From Candidatus Cloacimonetes bacterium HGW-Cloacimonetes-3 (GTDB taxonomy: Bacteria > Cloacimonadota > Cloacimonadia > Cloacimonadales > Cloacimonadaceae), in NCBI GenBank assembly GCA_002840645.1, contig PHBO01000020.1:1-32249 (forward strand): a DNA stretch of 32,249 nucleotides. The letters are read 5' to 3'. The stretch's first letter is position 1; each line of letters begins with the position of its first letter. The position numbers were made by a program, and so were the translations under genes. The notes under the pieces are model-generated. The model was not told where the DNA came from, searched no databases, and saw only the letters and a list, made by a program, of their open reading frames with translations. This document shows positions 24,012 through 31,734 of this stretch, one piece after another.

Positions 24012-24066
24012 TCTCACCTAACGAAGTTTCTCACTTACCGCAGGTCTCACTTGCAAAGCTCTCACT
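24012..24066 (-). repeat. GTGAGA repeat array, right (inverted) arm
   Basis: Four copies of TCTCAC(C/T), at 24012, 24029, 24045 and 24060, i.e. (A/G)GTGAGA on the minus strand, spaced 15-17 nt. The spacers match those of the left array (AACGAAG, TACCGCAGG, TGCAAAGC). The whole is a near-exact inverted copy of 23870-23925 with the unit order reversed as expected. It ends about 10 nt from the hsp20 stop. Confidence 0.8.
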
Positions 24067-24076
24067 TCCCTTCCCC

Positions 24077-24517
24077 CTACTGCACCGGGATAATTTTCTC
24101 CTCCACAGGTGTCATAGTGAAAGCGATCCTCAGGATGCCGTTGATGTAATTTACCTTAGGGTTTTCCTTGTCTATATTCAGTTCCGGAAAGTAGATGCGG
24201 CGGTCAAAGCGCCCTGTTTCTATCTCCATGCTGTAGTAGCACAGCGGACAGTTGGTAGAGGGGAAGCTTCGCAGTCCGCTGATGCGTAGGTATTCCGCTG
24301 AAGTGGAGATGCTGATTTCATCCTTTTCCACTCCTGCCAGTTCTGCGATCACGATCCACTCTTTATCTGTCTGAAATACGTCGCATTTGGGGTGCCACAC
24401 GTCATCTATGGCATCTTCCAGTGTATGTGGGTTGCTGGTTAGTGCTGATACTTCGCCGATCAGTTTCAGCATCTCTCTTTGAATCCCGACGATGTTGGTA
24501 TAAATCTTATCGTGCAT
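24077..24517 (-). CDS. Hsp20/alpha-crystallin small heat-shock protein
   Basis: A 146-residue cytoplasmic holdase chaperone. The alpha-crystallin domain covers about 43-135, starting 'PKCDVFQTDKEWIVIAELAGVEKDEISISTSAEYLRISGLR' and ending in 'KVNYINGILRIAFTM', the usual A-x-x-x-N-G-x-L-like block. A C-terminal I-x-V-like tail ('EEKIIPVQ') could dock oligomers. GGGGAG lies 5 nt ahead of ATG. The inserted 'NCPLCYYS' in the loop after beta-5 gives a CxxC pair, unusual for Hsp20 proteins. The gene is 21 nt behind the DUF4139 gene on the same strand, so the two are probably one transcript. Confidence 0.9.
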   Translation of the reverse strand: MHDKIYTNIVGIQREMLKLIGEVSALTSNPHTLEDAIDDVWHPKCDVFQTDKEWIVIAELAGVEKDEISISTSAEYLRISGLRSFPSTNCPLCYYSMEIETGRFDRRIYFPELNIDKENPKVNYINGILRIAFTMTPVEEKIIPVQ

Positions 24518-24538
24518 GGTTTCTCCCCTGTTTAGGGT

Positions 24539-25870
24539 TTAGTATTCGCTTCTTTCTTTGAAGCTATAGATAATTTCCTTATTAGGAGCTATCTCCAGGG
24601 TGAAAGTAACTTTATCGTTAGCATCTTTGGTATATTTCTGTTCAGATTCTATGATGCGGGTGCTGGTGGCAAGCTGGTGAGTTACATTGATGGTTTTCAC
24701 TGTATCAGAGTTATTCTTGCAGGTAACCTGCAAAACACGTTCGGAAACCCGGGTGGATACTTGCTTCTGTTCTTTCACACGCGTGGAAGCTACCAGATCG
24801 AAAGCCGTTCCGGTATTTATGGCTACTTCTTCGTTCTTGGATGTGTGCTTGATGCTGTCTTCGCCAATGAATTCCAGATTGGCGTCAGTATCCTGTTTGT
24901 AAACTTTTATTGTTCCTTTGGGCATTGCTTTTCCTGCGCCGTTTTCGGCAGTGTTCTTGAACTTGATCATGCTTCTCACGCCGGCGCTGTAGGTGCTGTA
25001 TTCGTATTCTGCGCGGGCTTTCACGTTCATGGGGGGGTACAGTTCAAGCTGCTTGGTCTGGTTATTGGCAAAAGACACTTTCTGATCCAGGGTGTACATA
25101 TGGAAATCGTGGAAGGCTTTTTCTTCAAAGGAGGGTGCCGACATTGAGTCCGACATTTCATTATACATGCGTTCCCCGCCTGCTACACCCTTGTAATAGT
25201 TATCCTGAACCTGGTTCACATCGCCCGCGATCAGCTTAAGGTTCACCGCATTGAAGGCACGTCCGGAGCGGTTGTTGATAGTTACCCAAGAGTTCAGTAG
25301 CAGTGTTTTCTCGTCCCACACGGTGTTGTAGGTTACATCCCAGCTGAAACCACCGCTAAGGTAGGTCATCTGGACGGGATATACCCCTTTCTTGGGAGCA
25401 ATCAGGCTCCAGTGCAGAGTTGGCTTTGTGTAGAAATTGCTTGGTAACTCTGCCAGCTGCACCCATTGGGTTTCAGCATCGGATATCACCAGCAGGCGTT
25501 CAGTTCCGGTTTCAATTATACCCAGGCTGCCACCTTCAAAGAACTTTAATACTCCGCGGAGCTTGGATTGGTCTTTCATGATCACCATCACATCGCGGTC
25601 CAGATACTTTGCCATGATCTGGTATTTGCCGGCAAGGTCGAACTCGTAATTCTGCTCGGCAACACGGATGCCGCCGGTAACAATAACGGATTCCGGTTTT
25701 ATGCGGCTGGTGATATCATCGAAGTTATATTCCTGACGTCCGTTTTCCAGATTCAATTCGAAACGGGAACGAACTAAAGAGAGGTCATCGTTGTAAATCG
25801 TGATCCAGTCTTCCGCAAAAACAGGAACCAGGATCAGGGAGATGAGGATAAAGAGGATGCAGTGCTTCAT
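24539..25870 (-). CDS. DUF4139 domain-containing secreted protein
   Basis: A 443-residue exported protein with a signal peptide (MKHCILFILISLILVPVFA). It opens with 'DWITIYNDDLSLVRSRFELNLENGRQEYNFDDI', typical of DUF4139 and mucoidy-inhibitor-like proteins, and continues with 'YLSGGFSWDVTYNTVWDEKTLLLNSWVTINNRSGRAFNAVNLKLIAGDV' and a beta-rich C-terminal half. The family has no settled function that I can name with certainty. The start at ATG 25870 follows GGAGA by 5 nt; a longer frame to 25906 has no such site. A minus-strand TTGACA at 25950-25945, with TAGTCTG about 19 nt on, may be its promoter. The spacing is close to the other promoters of the window. Confidence 0.8.
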   Translation of the reverse strand: MKHCILFILISLILVPVFAEDWITIYNDDLSLVRSRFELNLENGRQEYNFDDITSRIKPESVIVTGGIRVAEQNYEFDLAGKYQIMAKYLDRDVMVIMKDQSKLRGVLKFFEGGSLGIIETGTERLLVISDAETQWVQLAELPSNFYTKPTLHWSLIAPKKGVYPVQMTYLSGGFSWDVTYNTVWDEKTLLLNSWVTINNRSGRAFNAVNLKLIAGDVNQVQDNYYKGVAGGERMYNEMSDSMSAPSFEEKAFHDFHMYTLDQKVSFANNQTKQLELYPPMNVKARAEYEYSTYSAGVRSMIKFKNTAENGAGKAMPKGTIKVYKQDTDANLEFIGEDSIKHTSKNEEVAINTGTAFDLVASTRVKEQKQVSTRVSERVLQVTCKNNSDTVKTINVTHQLATSTRIIESEQKYTKDANDKVTFTLEIAPNKEIIYSFKERSEY

Positions 25871-26027
25871 TATGTCTCCTTCAACAGCCACACTTAGTTT
25901 CACCATGTGACCTTCGATTCACAGACTAATGTATGCACCGGATATGTCAAGCCAAAAAGTATTTTATCCGCTAAGCCTTGCCGAAAGGCGGTTTTCGCTT
26001 ATCTTTTTGGACATACTGGAGTTAATA

Positions 26028-27149
26028 ATGAAAATTGATAAACAACTTGGCATAGTACTGATGGCTATTATGTTGCAATTTGTCACATCTTTGAAGGCAG
26101 AGAAAAGTTCTATATCCGGATTCCCCATTATAGCATACTCGCATGAAACAAAGCTGATGGGGGGAGGATTTCTTAATTATCTGAAGCAAACGGAGAAAGA
26201 CAGCCTTGCCAATGAGTTACAGATCACCTCTTTGTTAATTTATACGGCAAACAAGCAGTTCCAAATCCTTAGCATTCCCCGGCTAAAACGGAACAACGGA
26301 AAATACCTGCTGGGTATGGATGTAAGGGGCAGAAACTGGCCTGATAAATACTATGGTATCGGCAACAAAACAAACGAACGGAACTATGAGAAGATAACCC
26401 AAAGACAGTTCAAACTGCGGTTGGATGGGGATGTAAGATTATACCAAGCTCTTTATGGGGGAGCTAAGATCACTCTCATAAACGAGGAGCTAAAGAAGGG
26501 CGACCGAGAAAGCTTACCTTATACCGAAAACTTTCATGGCATAAACGGTAGCCAAACCTATATTGGGATTGGGTTAGGGATGCGCTATAAGACACTTGAC
26601 AATGATCAATACCCGGGAAGGGGGCTAAACCATACCGTATCTTACATGCAGTTTTATGCAACTAAACACGATGCATCCAAGCAAAGTTTCGGACAGCTTG
26701 ATGTAGAGCTGAACCACTATCTTCCCCCGTTATCAGGTGTGGTATTAGCCATGCAAAGCAGCTTTACCTATTCCGGGAATCAGCCCCCTTATAGCTTTTT
26801 GCCGGAACTGGGAAACAGGCTTAGAGCTTATGACAGCAAGCGTTATGTGGATAATATGCTGATTGCGCAGAGGGCGGAGCTTAGGGTTTTCCCGGCAGAA
26901 TTGCCTTTTTGCGCTGATATTGATTTATTGCAAAGGGGTTTTTTCCGGCGTCTGGGCTTTGTGGTGTACTATGAGGCTGGTCAGGTTGCTGGCACTGAGA
27001 AAGAAATCAGTTGGGAGAGAAATCACTACAGCGCAGGATTTGGTATTCGTTACAGTATCTCTGTTCTTCCCCGGTTAAATCTCAGAGCGGATTTCGCCTT
27101 CGGTGAGGGTGGGATGAACGTTATTATTCAGGGTGGAGAAGTATTCTAA
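26028..27149 (+). CDS. BamA/TamA-type surface antigen (D15 domain) protein
   Basis: A 373-residue outer-membrane protein with a signal peptide (MKIDKQLGIVLMAIMLQFVTSLKA). The body consists of amphipathic strands and ends with 'AGFGIRYSISVLPRLNLRADFAFGEGGMNVIIQGGEVF', the conserved last strands of the bacterial surface antigen (D15/Omp85) barrel. 'GLGMRYKTLDNDQYPGRGLNHTVSYMQFY' is the matching earlier strand pair. No POTRA domains precede the barrel, so it is a short member and not BamA itself. The start is set by GGAG 7 nt ahead of ATG at 26028; an upstream ATG in the same frame (25929) would place a non-secretory stretch before the signal peptide. It is divergent from the DUF4139 gene. Confidence 0.85.
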   Translation: MKIDKQLGIVLMAIMLQFVTSLKAEKSSISGFPIIAYSHETKLMGGGFLNYLKQTEKDSLANELQITSLLIYTANKQFQILSIPRLKRNNGKYLLGMDVRGRNWPDKYYGIGNKTNERNYEKITQRQFKLRLDGDVRLYQALYGGAKITLINEELKKGDRESLPYTENFHGINGSQTYIGIGLGMRYKTLDNDQYPGRGLNHTVSYMQFYATKHDASKQSFGQLDVELNHYLPPLSGVVLAMQSSFTYSGNQPPYSFLPELGNRLRAYDSKRYVDNMLIAQRAELRVFPAELPFCADIDLLQRGFFRRLGFVVYYEAGQVAGTEKEISWERNHYSAGFGIRYSISVLPRLNLRADFAFGEGGMNVIIQGGEVF

Positions 27150-27173
27150 CGGCTTATTGAAGGCAAAAAAAAG

Positions 27174-27248
27174 TGGCTCCGGAAGAGGGATTCGAACCCC
27201 CGACTTAGTGGTTAACAGCCACCCGCTCTACCGCTGAGCCATTCCGGA
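27174..27248 (-). tRNA. tRNA-Asn (GUU)
   Basis: A 75-nt cloverleaf with CCA encoded. The acceptor stem is TCCGGAA/TTCCGGA, D arm GCTC/GAGC, anticodon stem GGTGG/CCACT with loop CTGTTAA, T arm GGGGG/CCCTC with TTCGAAT, and discriminator G. The anticodon GTT corresponds to plus-strand 27214-27216. Confidence 0.96.
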
Positions 27249-27262
27249 ACACTTTGTGAGTG

Positions 27263-27292
27263 CAAAATCCCTAAAGGGCACAAAACTGTCAA
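27263..27292 (-). promoter_or_regulatory. tRNA-Asn promoter (FCB-type)
   Basis: On the minus strand TTGACA (27292-27287), 20 nt, then TTTG (27266-27263) in ATTTTGCAC, ending 14 nt before the tRNA. The TTTTGCAC word is shared with the CAU-tRNA promoter. Confidence 0.62.
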
Positions 27293-27304
27293 TCAGAAAA
27301 TTAG

Positions 27305-29029
27305 TCAGGCTTCGCTAACAAGGCAATTGTCACACTCTGCGATCTGGCTTTTAAGCAGATTATAAATCTTAGCGGTATCTTCACTAAGCATTAGTTTGGT
27401 TAGATATTGTGGATTGCGAAGGGTTGTGGATAGTGTCTGCATCAGGTTTAGCTGCGATTCAGGTTTATCTGCGGGAGTAAGAGTGAGGAATATCAGCTTC
27501 ACACCCTTGCCATCAGGGCTGTCCCAATAGATATCCTGGGCTGTTTTAACCACAAATAGTTTACTGCTCTTCAATCCCTCCAGGTGAGCATGGGGGAAAG
27601 CTATCCCACGCCCTACGGCAGTGCTCATCTGTTCTTCCCGGGCAAAGATTTCCTTTTTAAGTGTGGTTTCAGGGATGTTTATCCGGGTTGCAACGCGGCT
27701 GATAAGCTGGTTTAGCAGTTCGTCTTTGGTTCTGGACTTGATATCAAAAACAACATCGCTCTTAGTGAAGAGGAATTTAACCATGTCTTTACGCATTTTC
27801 CGCAGGGTGTAAGATAGCCAAGGTCCGAAGATGATAGTGGAAAAGATGGAGGCAGTAACAACACTTACGAATACCGTCTCTGTAATCAGTCCCCCGCTAT
27901 ATGCCAGCATCGCTACCACAATGTGCATTTCCCCTCCGGCAGTGTGAGCAATAGCAATAGTACTGAGGTTGGCTTTCTTCTGCTTAGCCCACTTAGCTCC
28001 CACCCATGCGCCAATATACCTGGAACTAACACCCAAAACAGTAATCAGGGTAACTAAAGCCCAATCCAGATTTGCCAGAATATCAACTTGCAAGCCTATC
28101 TTGGCGAAGAAGATGGGAACAAAGATGGAATACACCATGCGATGGATAGTATGCCTGTCCTGTTCTGTAATATGTCTGGCTTCACCCACCACGATACCGG
28201 CGATGAAAAAGCCAAATAAAGAGTGAATGCCAATCTTCAGCGTGGCAGCTCCGAAAAGCATTCCCACAATAACTATGAAGGTAGTCTTATAGCCTGTTTC
28301 CTTGCCTATCCTGTTATGTATGAAGGTGATGCCCATATCCACAAAGCGCTTCAGCAGGGTTAAGCTAATCAAAGTAAACGCCACCGTTAGGAAGATTAAC
28401 TTCAGGATAAAAACAATTTCCACCGCACCATGCGCCATGATGCCAAGAATTACTGTGAAAACCACCCAACCAACAATGTCGTTCAAGGTTAAAGCCGATA
28501 CCACCAGGAAGCCCATATCGGTTTTTAACACTCCCAAATCCTTGAAGCTTCGGATGGCTACAGGCAATGCACTAATGGTCATGATAGCTGCAATAAACAG
28601 CGAGAATATGATCCTCTGAGAGGGATCAACAAGGTATCTTTCAGGTAGGAAGTATAGCACAATAAAGCTTAAAAGCATGGGAATTGCAAGATCTGCCAGG
28701 CTAAGCTTGATCGCACTTCCACGTTGTTTCCATACCCGGGAGAAGTTTATCTCCAGGCCTGTCTCCATCAGCAGAAAAAGGTTGCCAAACCATGCCACGG
28801 TGCCAAGCATTGCCCATTGAATGGGTTCATCCGGGAAGATGCTAAGCTGTAGCTGTGGTGCGTAGCGACCAAAGATCGCCGGACCAAGGATTAGCCCCAC
28901 TAACACATCACCGGTTATGGTGGGTTGCTTGATCCGCTCCAGAAAAAAGCCCACAACCTTACACGCACCAAGAAGCAATGCGAATTGAATCAGGAAGATC
29001 AGGAGGTGGTGTTCGCTGATTGTTCCCAT
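27305..29029 (-). CDS. Cation/proton antiporter fused to PTS EIIA domain
   Basis: A 574-residue membrane protein. Residues about 8-400 form a CPA2-type antiporter with some 12 helices; 'LVGLILGPAIFGRY', 'LFLLMETGLEINFSRVWK' and 'SALPVAIRSFKDLGVLKTDMGFLVVSALTLNDIVGW' are family signatures, with the conserved ND pair. After 'SRTKDELLNQLISR', residues about 425-565 form a PtsN-like EIIA domain. Its phosphorylatable histidine is H480 in GIAFPHAHLEG, and 'IFLTLTPADKPESQLNLMQTLSTTLR' completes it. The fusion suggests that ion flux is controlled by phosphorylation or by metabolic state (inference). It starts 11 nt after the phosphorylase gene, so it is in the same operon, with only a weak ribosome site (ACAGG). 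Confidence 0.9.
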   Translation of the reverse strand: MGTISEHHLLIFLIQFALLLGACKVVGFFLERIKQPTITGDVLVGLILGPAIFGRYAPQLQLSIFPDEPIQWAMLGTVAWFGNLFLLMETGLEINFSRVWKQRGSAIKLSLADLAIPMLLSFIVLYFLPERYLVDPSQRIIFSLFIAAIMTISALPVAIRSFKDLGVLKTDMGFLVVSALTLNDIVGWVVFTVILGIMAHGAVEIVFILKLIFLTVAFTLISLTLLKRFVDMGITFIHNRIGKETGYKTTFIVIVGMLFGAATLKIGIHSLFGFFIAGIVVGEARHITEQDRHTIHRMVYSIFVPIFFAKIGLQVDILANLDWALVTLITVLGVSSRYIGAWVGAKWAKQKKANLSTIAIAHTAGGEMHIVVAMLAYSGGLITETVFVSVVTASIFSTIIFGPWLSYTLRKMRKDMVKFLFTKSDVVFDIKSRTKDELLNQLISRVATRINIPETTLKKEIFAREEQMSTAVGRGIAFPHAHLEGLKSSKLFVVKTAQDIYWDSPDGKGVKLIFLTLTPADKPESQLNLMQTLSTTLRNPQYLTKLMLSEDTAKIYNLLKSQIAECDNCLVSEA

Positions 29030-29040
29030 GTTATAGCCTG

Positions 29041-30354
29041 TTACGTGCTTGCTATTTCGTAAATAAGTGGTTCCTTACTCTTGGGGAATTCGGCGATCTT
29101 ATAGGCGGTGCGGATAAGCCCGGCTACTTCTTCTGCTTTGGACTGAGAAGCAGCGTGCACTTCTCCAAGTATATCGCCGGCGTTTATCTTGTCGCCTATT
29201 TTGGGATAAAGCAGTGCTCCCGCAGCGTAATCTATGGTGTCCGATACCTGCATGCGTCCGGCTTTGATGCGCACCAGGGCATAACCTATGGCGCGGGAAT
29301 CTATGCTGTGCACATAGCCGCTGTTCTTGGCTATGATGGGTACTTTTACCCCTGCCTGAGCAAAGATGGAGTAATCGTCTATAACTTCGGGGTTGCCGTT
29401 CTGTGCGGCGATGATCTCCCGGAACTTAGCAAGTGCCTTTCCGCTGCTGACAGCATTGTCTATCTGTGTTTTGGCATCGTCAAAGTCCTTGGCTATGCCT
29501 GCGCTGATCAGCATTTGTGCGGTAAGGGCGGTGGTTAGTTCGTATGTATCGGGCAGGTAGTTACCTTTCAGGTATTCAATCGCCTCTATCATTTCCAGGG
29601 CATTACCAACCGCGTTTCCAAGCGGGGAATTCATATTTGAGAACACCACGCATACCTTTTGTCCAAAGCTTTTGCCGGTGTACATCAGGTGTTCCGCCAG
29701 CTCTTTGGCACGGCGCAGGTTGGGCATGAAGGCACCGCTGCCTATTTTGAGGTCTATCACCAGGTGCTTGGCACCTTCGGCGATCTTTTTGCTCATAATG
29801 CTGGCGGTTATCAAGCCCGGGCTTTCCACCGTGGCGGTAACGTCCCGCAGGGCGTAAATGCGTTTATCGGCGGGAACCAGCTCTGCGGATTGCCCCACAA
29901 GGGCATAGCCGTGATTCAGCACCATTGCTTTGAAATCTTCCATGCTATAGCCTGTATTGAAGCCGGGAATGGATTCCAGTTTGTCCAGCGTACCGCCGGT
30001 GTGTCCCAAGCCTCTACCGGAGATCATGGGCACATACAGCCCCAAAGCAGCCGCAATCGGTGCCAGCATCAGGCTTATCTTGTCGCCTACGCCGCCGGTG
30101 GAGTGTTTGTCCGCCACGGGCAGGTTGGCATCGAAAGTTATAGTTTTGCCGGATTCTATATAGCTTTTGGTGAAGGCAGCAATCTCATTCTTCTCCAAGC
30201 CCTGAAAGTAGCTTGCCATCAGCATGGCGCTCATCTGGTATTCGGCAATTTCACCGCTAAGATAGCCATTCACAAAGCCGGATATTTCCTCAAAGCTAAG
30301 CGCAATGCCGTCGCGTTTCTTAAGTAACAGTTCCACGGGGTTGTATTTCTGCAT
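29041..30354 (-). CDS. pdp: Pyrimidine-nucleoside (thymidine) phosphorylase
   Basis: A 437-residue cytoplasmic enzyme of nucleoside salvage. It cleaves thymidine or uridine with phosphate to the base and (deoxy)ribose 1-phosphate. The family signature 'KHSTGGVGDKISLMLAPIAAALG' begins at K83, followed by 'VPMISGRGLGHTGGTLDKLESIPG'. 'SIMSKKIAEGAKHLVIDLKIGSGAFMPNLRRAKELAEHL' carries the substrate lysine block, and the C-terminal domain has 'GDILGEVHAAS'. The length suits both Pdp and DeoA; I use pdp because no thymidine-specific feature was confirmed. AGAGGAAG lies 3-4 nt ahead of the ATG. It is 9 nt downstream of the phnE-like gene. Confidence 0.93.
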   Translation of the reverse strand: MQKYNPVELLLKKRDGIALSFEEISGFVNGYLSGEIAEYQMSAMLMASYFQGLEKNEIAAFTKSYIESGKTITFDANLPVADKHSTGGVGDKISLMLAPIAAALGLYVPMISGRGLGHTGGTLDKLESIPGFNTGYSMEDFKAMVLNHGYALVGQSAELVPADKRIYALRDVTATVESPGLITASIMSKKIAEGAKHLVIDLKIGSGAFMPNLRRAKELAEHLMYTGKSFGQKVCVVFSNMNSPLGNAVGNALEMIEAIEYLKGNYLPDTYELTTALTAQMLISAGIAKDFDDAKTQIDNAVSSGKALAKFREIIAAQNGNPEVIDDYSIFAQAGVKVPIIAKNSGYVHSIDSRAIGYALVRIKAGRMQVSDTIDYAAGALLYPKIGDKINAGDILGEVHAASQSKAEEVAGLIRTAYKIAEFPKSKEPLIYEIAST

Positions 30355-30363
30355 TATCTTCCT

Positions 30364-31332
30364 CTAATTCGTTATCAATCTGCTGCGGATGTATCCGCTA
30401 AACAAGTCCATTATCCACACCACCAGTGCTATTAACCACATAATAAGCCCCACATTGCGCCAGGCAAGCATTTGTTGCTGCTGATACAGCGCCAGTCCGA
30501 TACCGCCACCACCCACAAAGCCTACAATTGTAGCCATGCGGACGTTTATATCCCAACGGTAAATAGTGAAAGCAAGGTAAGGAGCAAGAATCTGCGGGGC
30601 AACGGCATAACGCCATACCTGCAGGGTGGAGGCACCCGTGGCTTTTATGGCTTCCACTGGTCCTGGATCGATGTTTTCTATTTGTTCGCTGTAAAGCTTT
30701 ATCAGGGCGGCGATGGAGTGTATCCACAAAGCCAGCATACCGGCAAAGGGACCAATGCCCACCCACACGCAAAAAATGATTGCCCACACGATCGCCTCAA
30801 TACTGCGGAAGATGGTGGAAAGAGTGCGGATAAACAGGTAAGTAGCCTTGCCTGCCCAGGTGCCAAACATCAGGTTCTTGGCGGCAAAAAAGGAAAGCAC
30901 AAAGGCAAAGGGAATGGCAAACACCGTGGCAAGCAACGCCAGATAGATAGTCTCCATCAGAGCTGCCAGCATGGGAACCATTTCCTTGGGATTGGGGTTA
31001 AAGATACCGCTTAAAATGGAGCCGGTATTCGCCGCCTGCGTGAAGAAAGCCATGGGCTTCACTTCCACTATTATCCATGCCATCAGCAGGCTTATGCCAA
31101 CGCCCAGTCCAAGCTCATACTTCCACAGGCTTCCGCCCATTTCCGGCTGCACCACTAAACTGCCCAAACTGCCTTTTATACGCAGCATCAAAAATGCTAC
31201 CAAAAGCGGAAAAAGCAGAACAACCGCACCACTGATGCTTTGCTCCCACATCCGCAGGCAAAACCAGCTTATGCAAGCAATTACGTACAACCAAAGGACG
31301 TATTCGATACCCAAAATCTTTATATTTCTCAT
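30364..31332 (-). CDS. PhnE-type ABC transporter permease
   Basis: A 322-residue membrane protein of the phosphonate-type permease family with about eight hydrophobic segments. The N-terminal 80 residues hold two or three extra helices. The binding-protein-dependent permease domain follows, with 'LMETIYLALLATVFAIPFAFVLSFFAAKNLMFG' and the EAA loop 'DPGPVEAIKATGASTLQVWRYAVAPQILAPYLAFTIYRWDINVR'. This is followed by 'GFVGGGGIGLALYQQ', typical of PhnE. No PhnC ATPase or PhnD binding protein is encoded in the window, although these usually sit directly upstream. The downstream partner is a nucleoside phosphorylase. The substrate could be a phosphonate, phosphite or a nucleoside-related compound; I cannot decide. 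Confidence 0.88.
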   Translation of the reverse strand: MRNIKILGIEYVLWLYVIACISWFCLRMWEQSISGAVVLLFPLLVAFLMLRIKGSLGSLVVQPEMGGSLWKYELGLGVGISLLMAWIIVEVKPMAFFTQAANTGSILSGIFNPNPKEMVPMLAALMETIYLALLATVFAIPFAFVLSFFAAKNLMFGTWAGKATYLFIRTLSTIFRSIEAIVWAIIFCVWVGIGPFAGMLALWIHSIAALIKLYSEQIENIDPGPVEAIKATGASTLQVWRYAVAPQILAPYLAFTIYRWDINVRMATIVGFVGGGGIGLALYQQQQMLAWRNVGLIMWLIALVVWIMDLFSGYIRSRLITN

Positions 31333-31438
31333 AGGGAATCATACTCCCCAAAGATAGGCTTGTGAGTCAAGCAAAAAGAGGCGGGGTGGCAAAATATCCT
31401 GTCCCGGCGTCCGTAATGACACCCGCCCTCGGCTGACG

Positions 31439-31455
31439 GCACACGCGGCGTGTGC
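31439..31455. repeat. Perfect palindrome GCACACGC-G-GCGTGTGC
   Basis: An 8-bp perfect inverted repeat with a one-base centre, in the gene-free region between phnE and the partial gene at the window end. It is too tight for an RNA hairpin at full length, so a DNA-binding site or a dispersed element is likelier. Confidence 0.55.
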
Positions 31456-31481
31456 AAATACGATTATCCACTGTTTTCACT

Positions 31482-31571
31482 CTATACACTTGTAGAAGAA
31501 CAGAGGGAGAGCCAGAAAAACTTCCCTTCATAGTGTATAGGGGGACAGATTTTGAATTTTGGGACAGATTT
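31482..31571. repeat. Inverted 9-mers and GGGACAGATTT direct repeats
   Basis: CTATACACT (31482-31490) and AGTGTATAG (31532-31540) bracket a 41-nt spacer. Immediately after, GGGACAGATTT occurs at 31542-31552 and 31561-31571. I remember very similar 'GGGACAGATTTGAATTT' sequence beside IS200-like and REP-associated transposases in other bacteria. No transposase is present here. Confidence 0.5.
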
Positions 31572-31605
31572 GGCATTTATTTTTGCTGATGTGCAAATAA
31601 CTGGG

Positions 31606-31688
31606 TTGCCAAGCTCCGGCTTGGCAAATTGGCGAAGCCAATGGAAAACCAAGGCTTGCATACCCTGTGGCAAACGGGAGCTTGCCAC
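31606..31688. repeat. Cluster of three TTGCCA/TGGCAA hairpins
   Basis: TTGCCAAGC-TCCG-GCTTGGCAA (31606-31627), ATTGGC-GAA-GCCAAT (31628-31642) and GTGGCAA-8nt-TTGCCAC (31667-31688). The same core recurs in each, the usual look of a REP/BIME cluster. Apart from these repeats, 31333-31734 contains no supported gene. Confidence 0.7.
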
Positions 31689-31734
31689 CCCAGAACAACT
31701 GTCGCCTTTTTCGCTACATCATTTGTATATTTGG

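Noticed and set aside
23855-24066. CRISPR array
   Set aside because: The repeated word is only 6-7 nt with a period of 15-17 nt, the spacers are mirrored rather than unique, and no cas gene is present.
26028-27149. BamA itself
   Set aside because: There are no POTRA domains before the barrel; it is a short surface-antigen protein.
29659-30327. Plus-strand open frame of 222 codons opposite the nucleoside phosphorylase gene
   Set aside because: It lies fully inside a well-supported gene on the other strand and has no domain or ribosome site.
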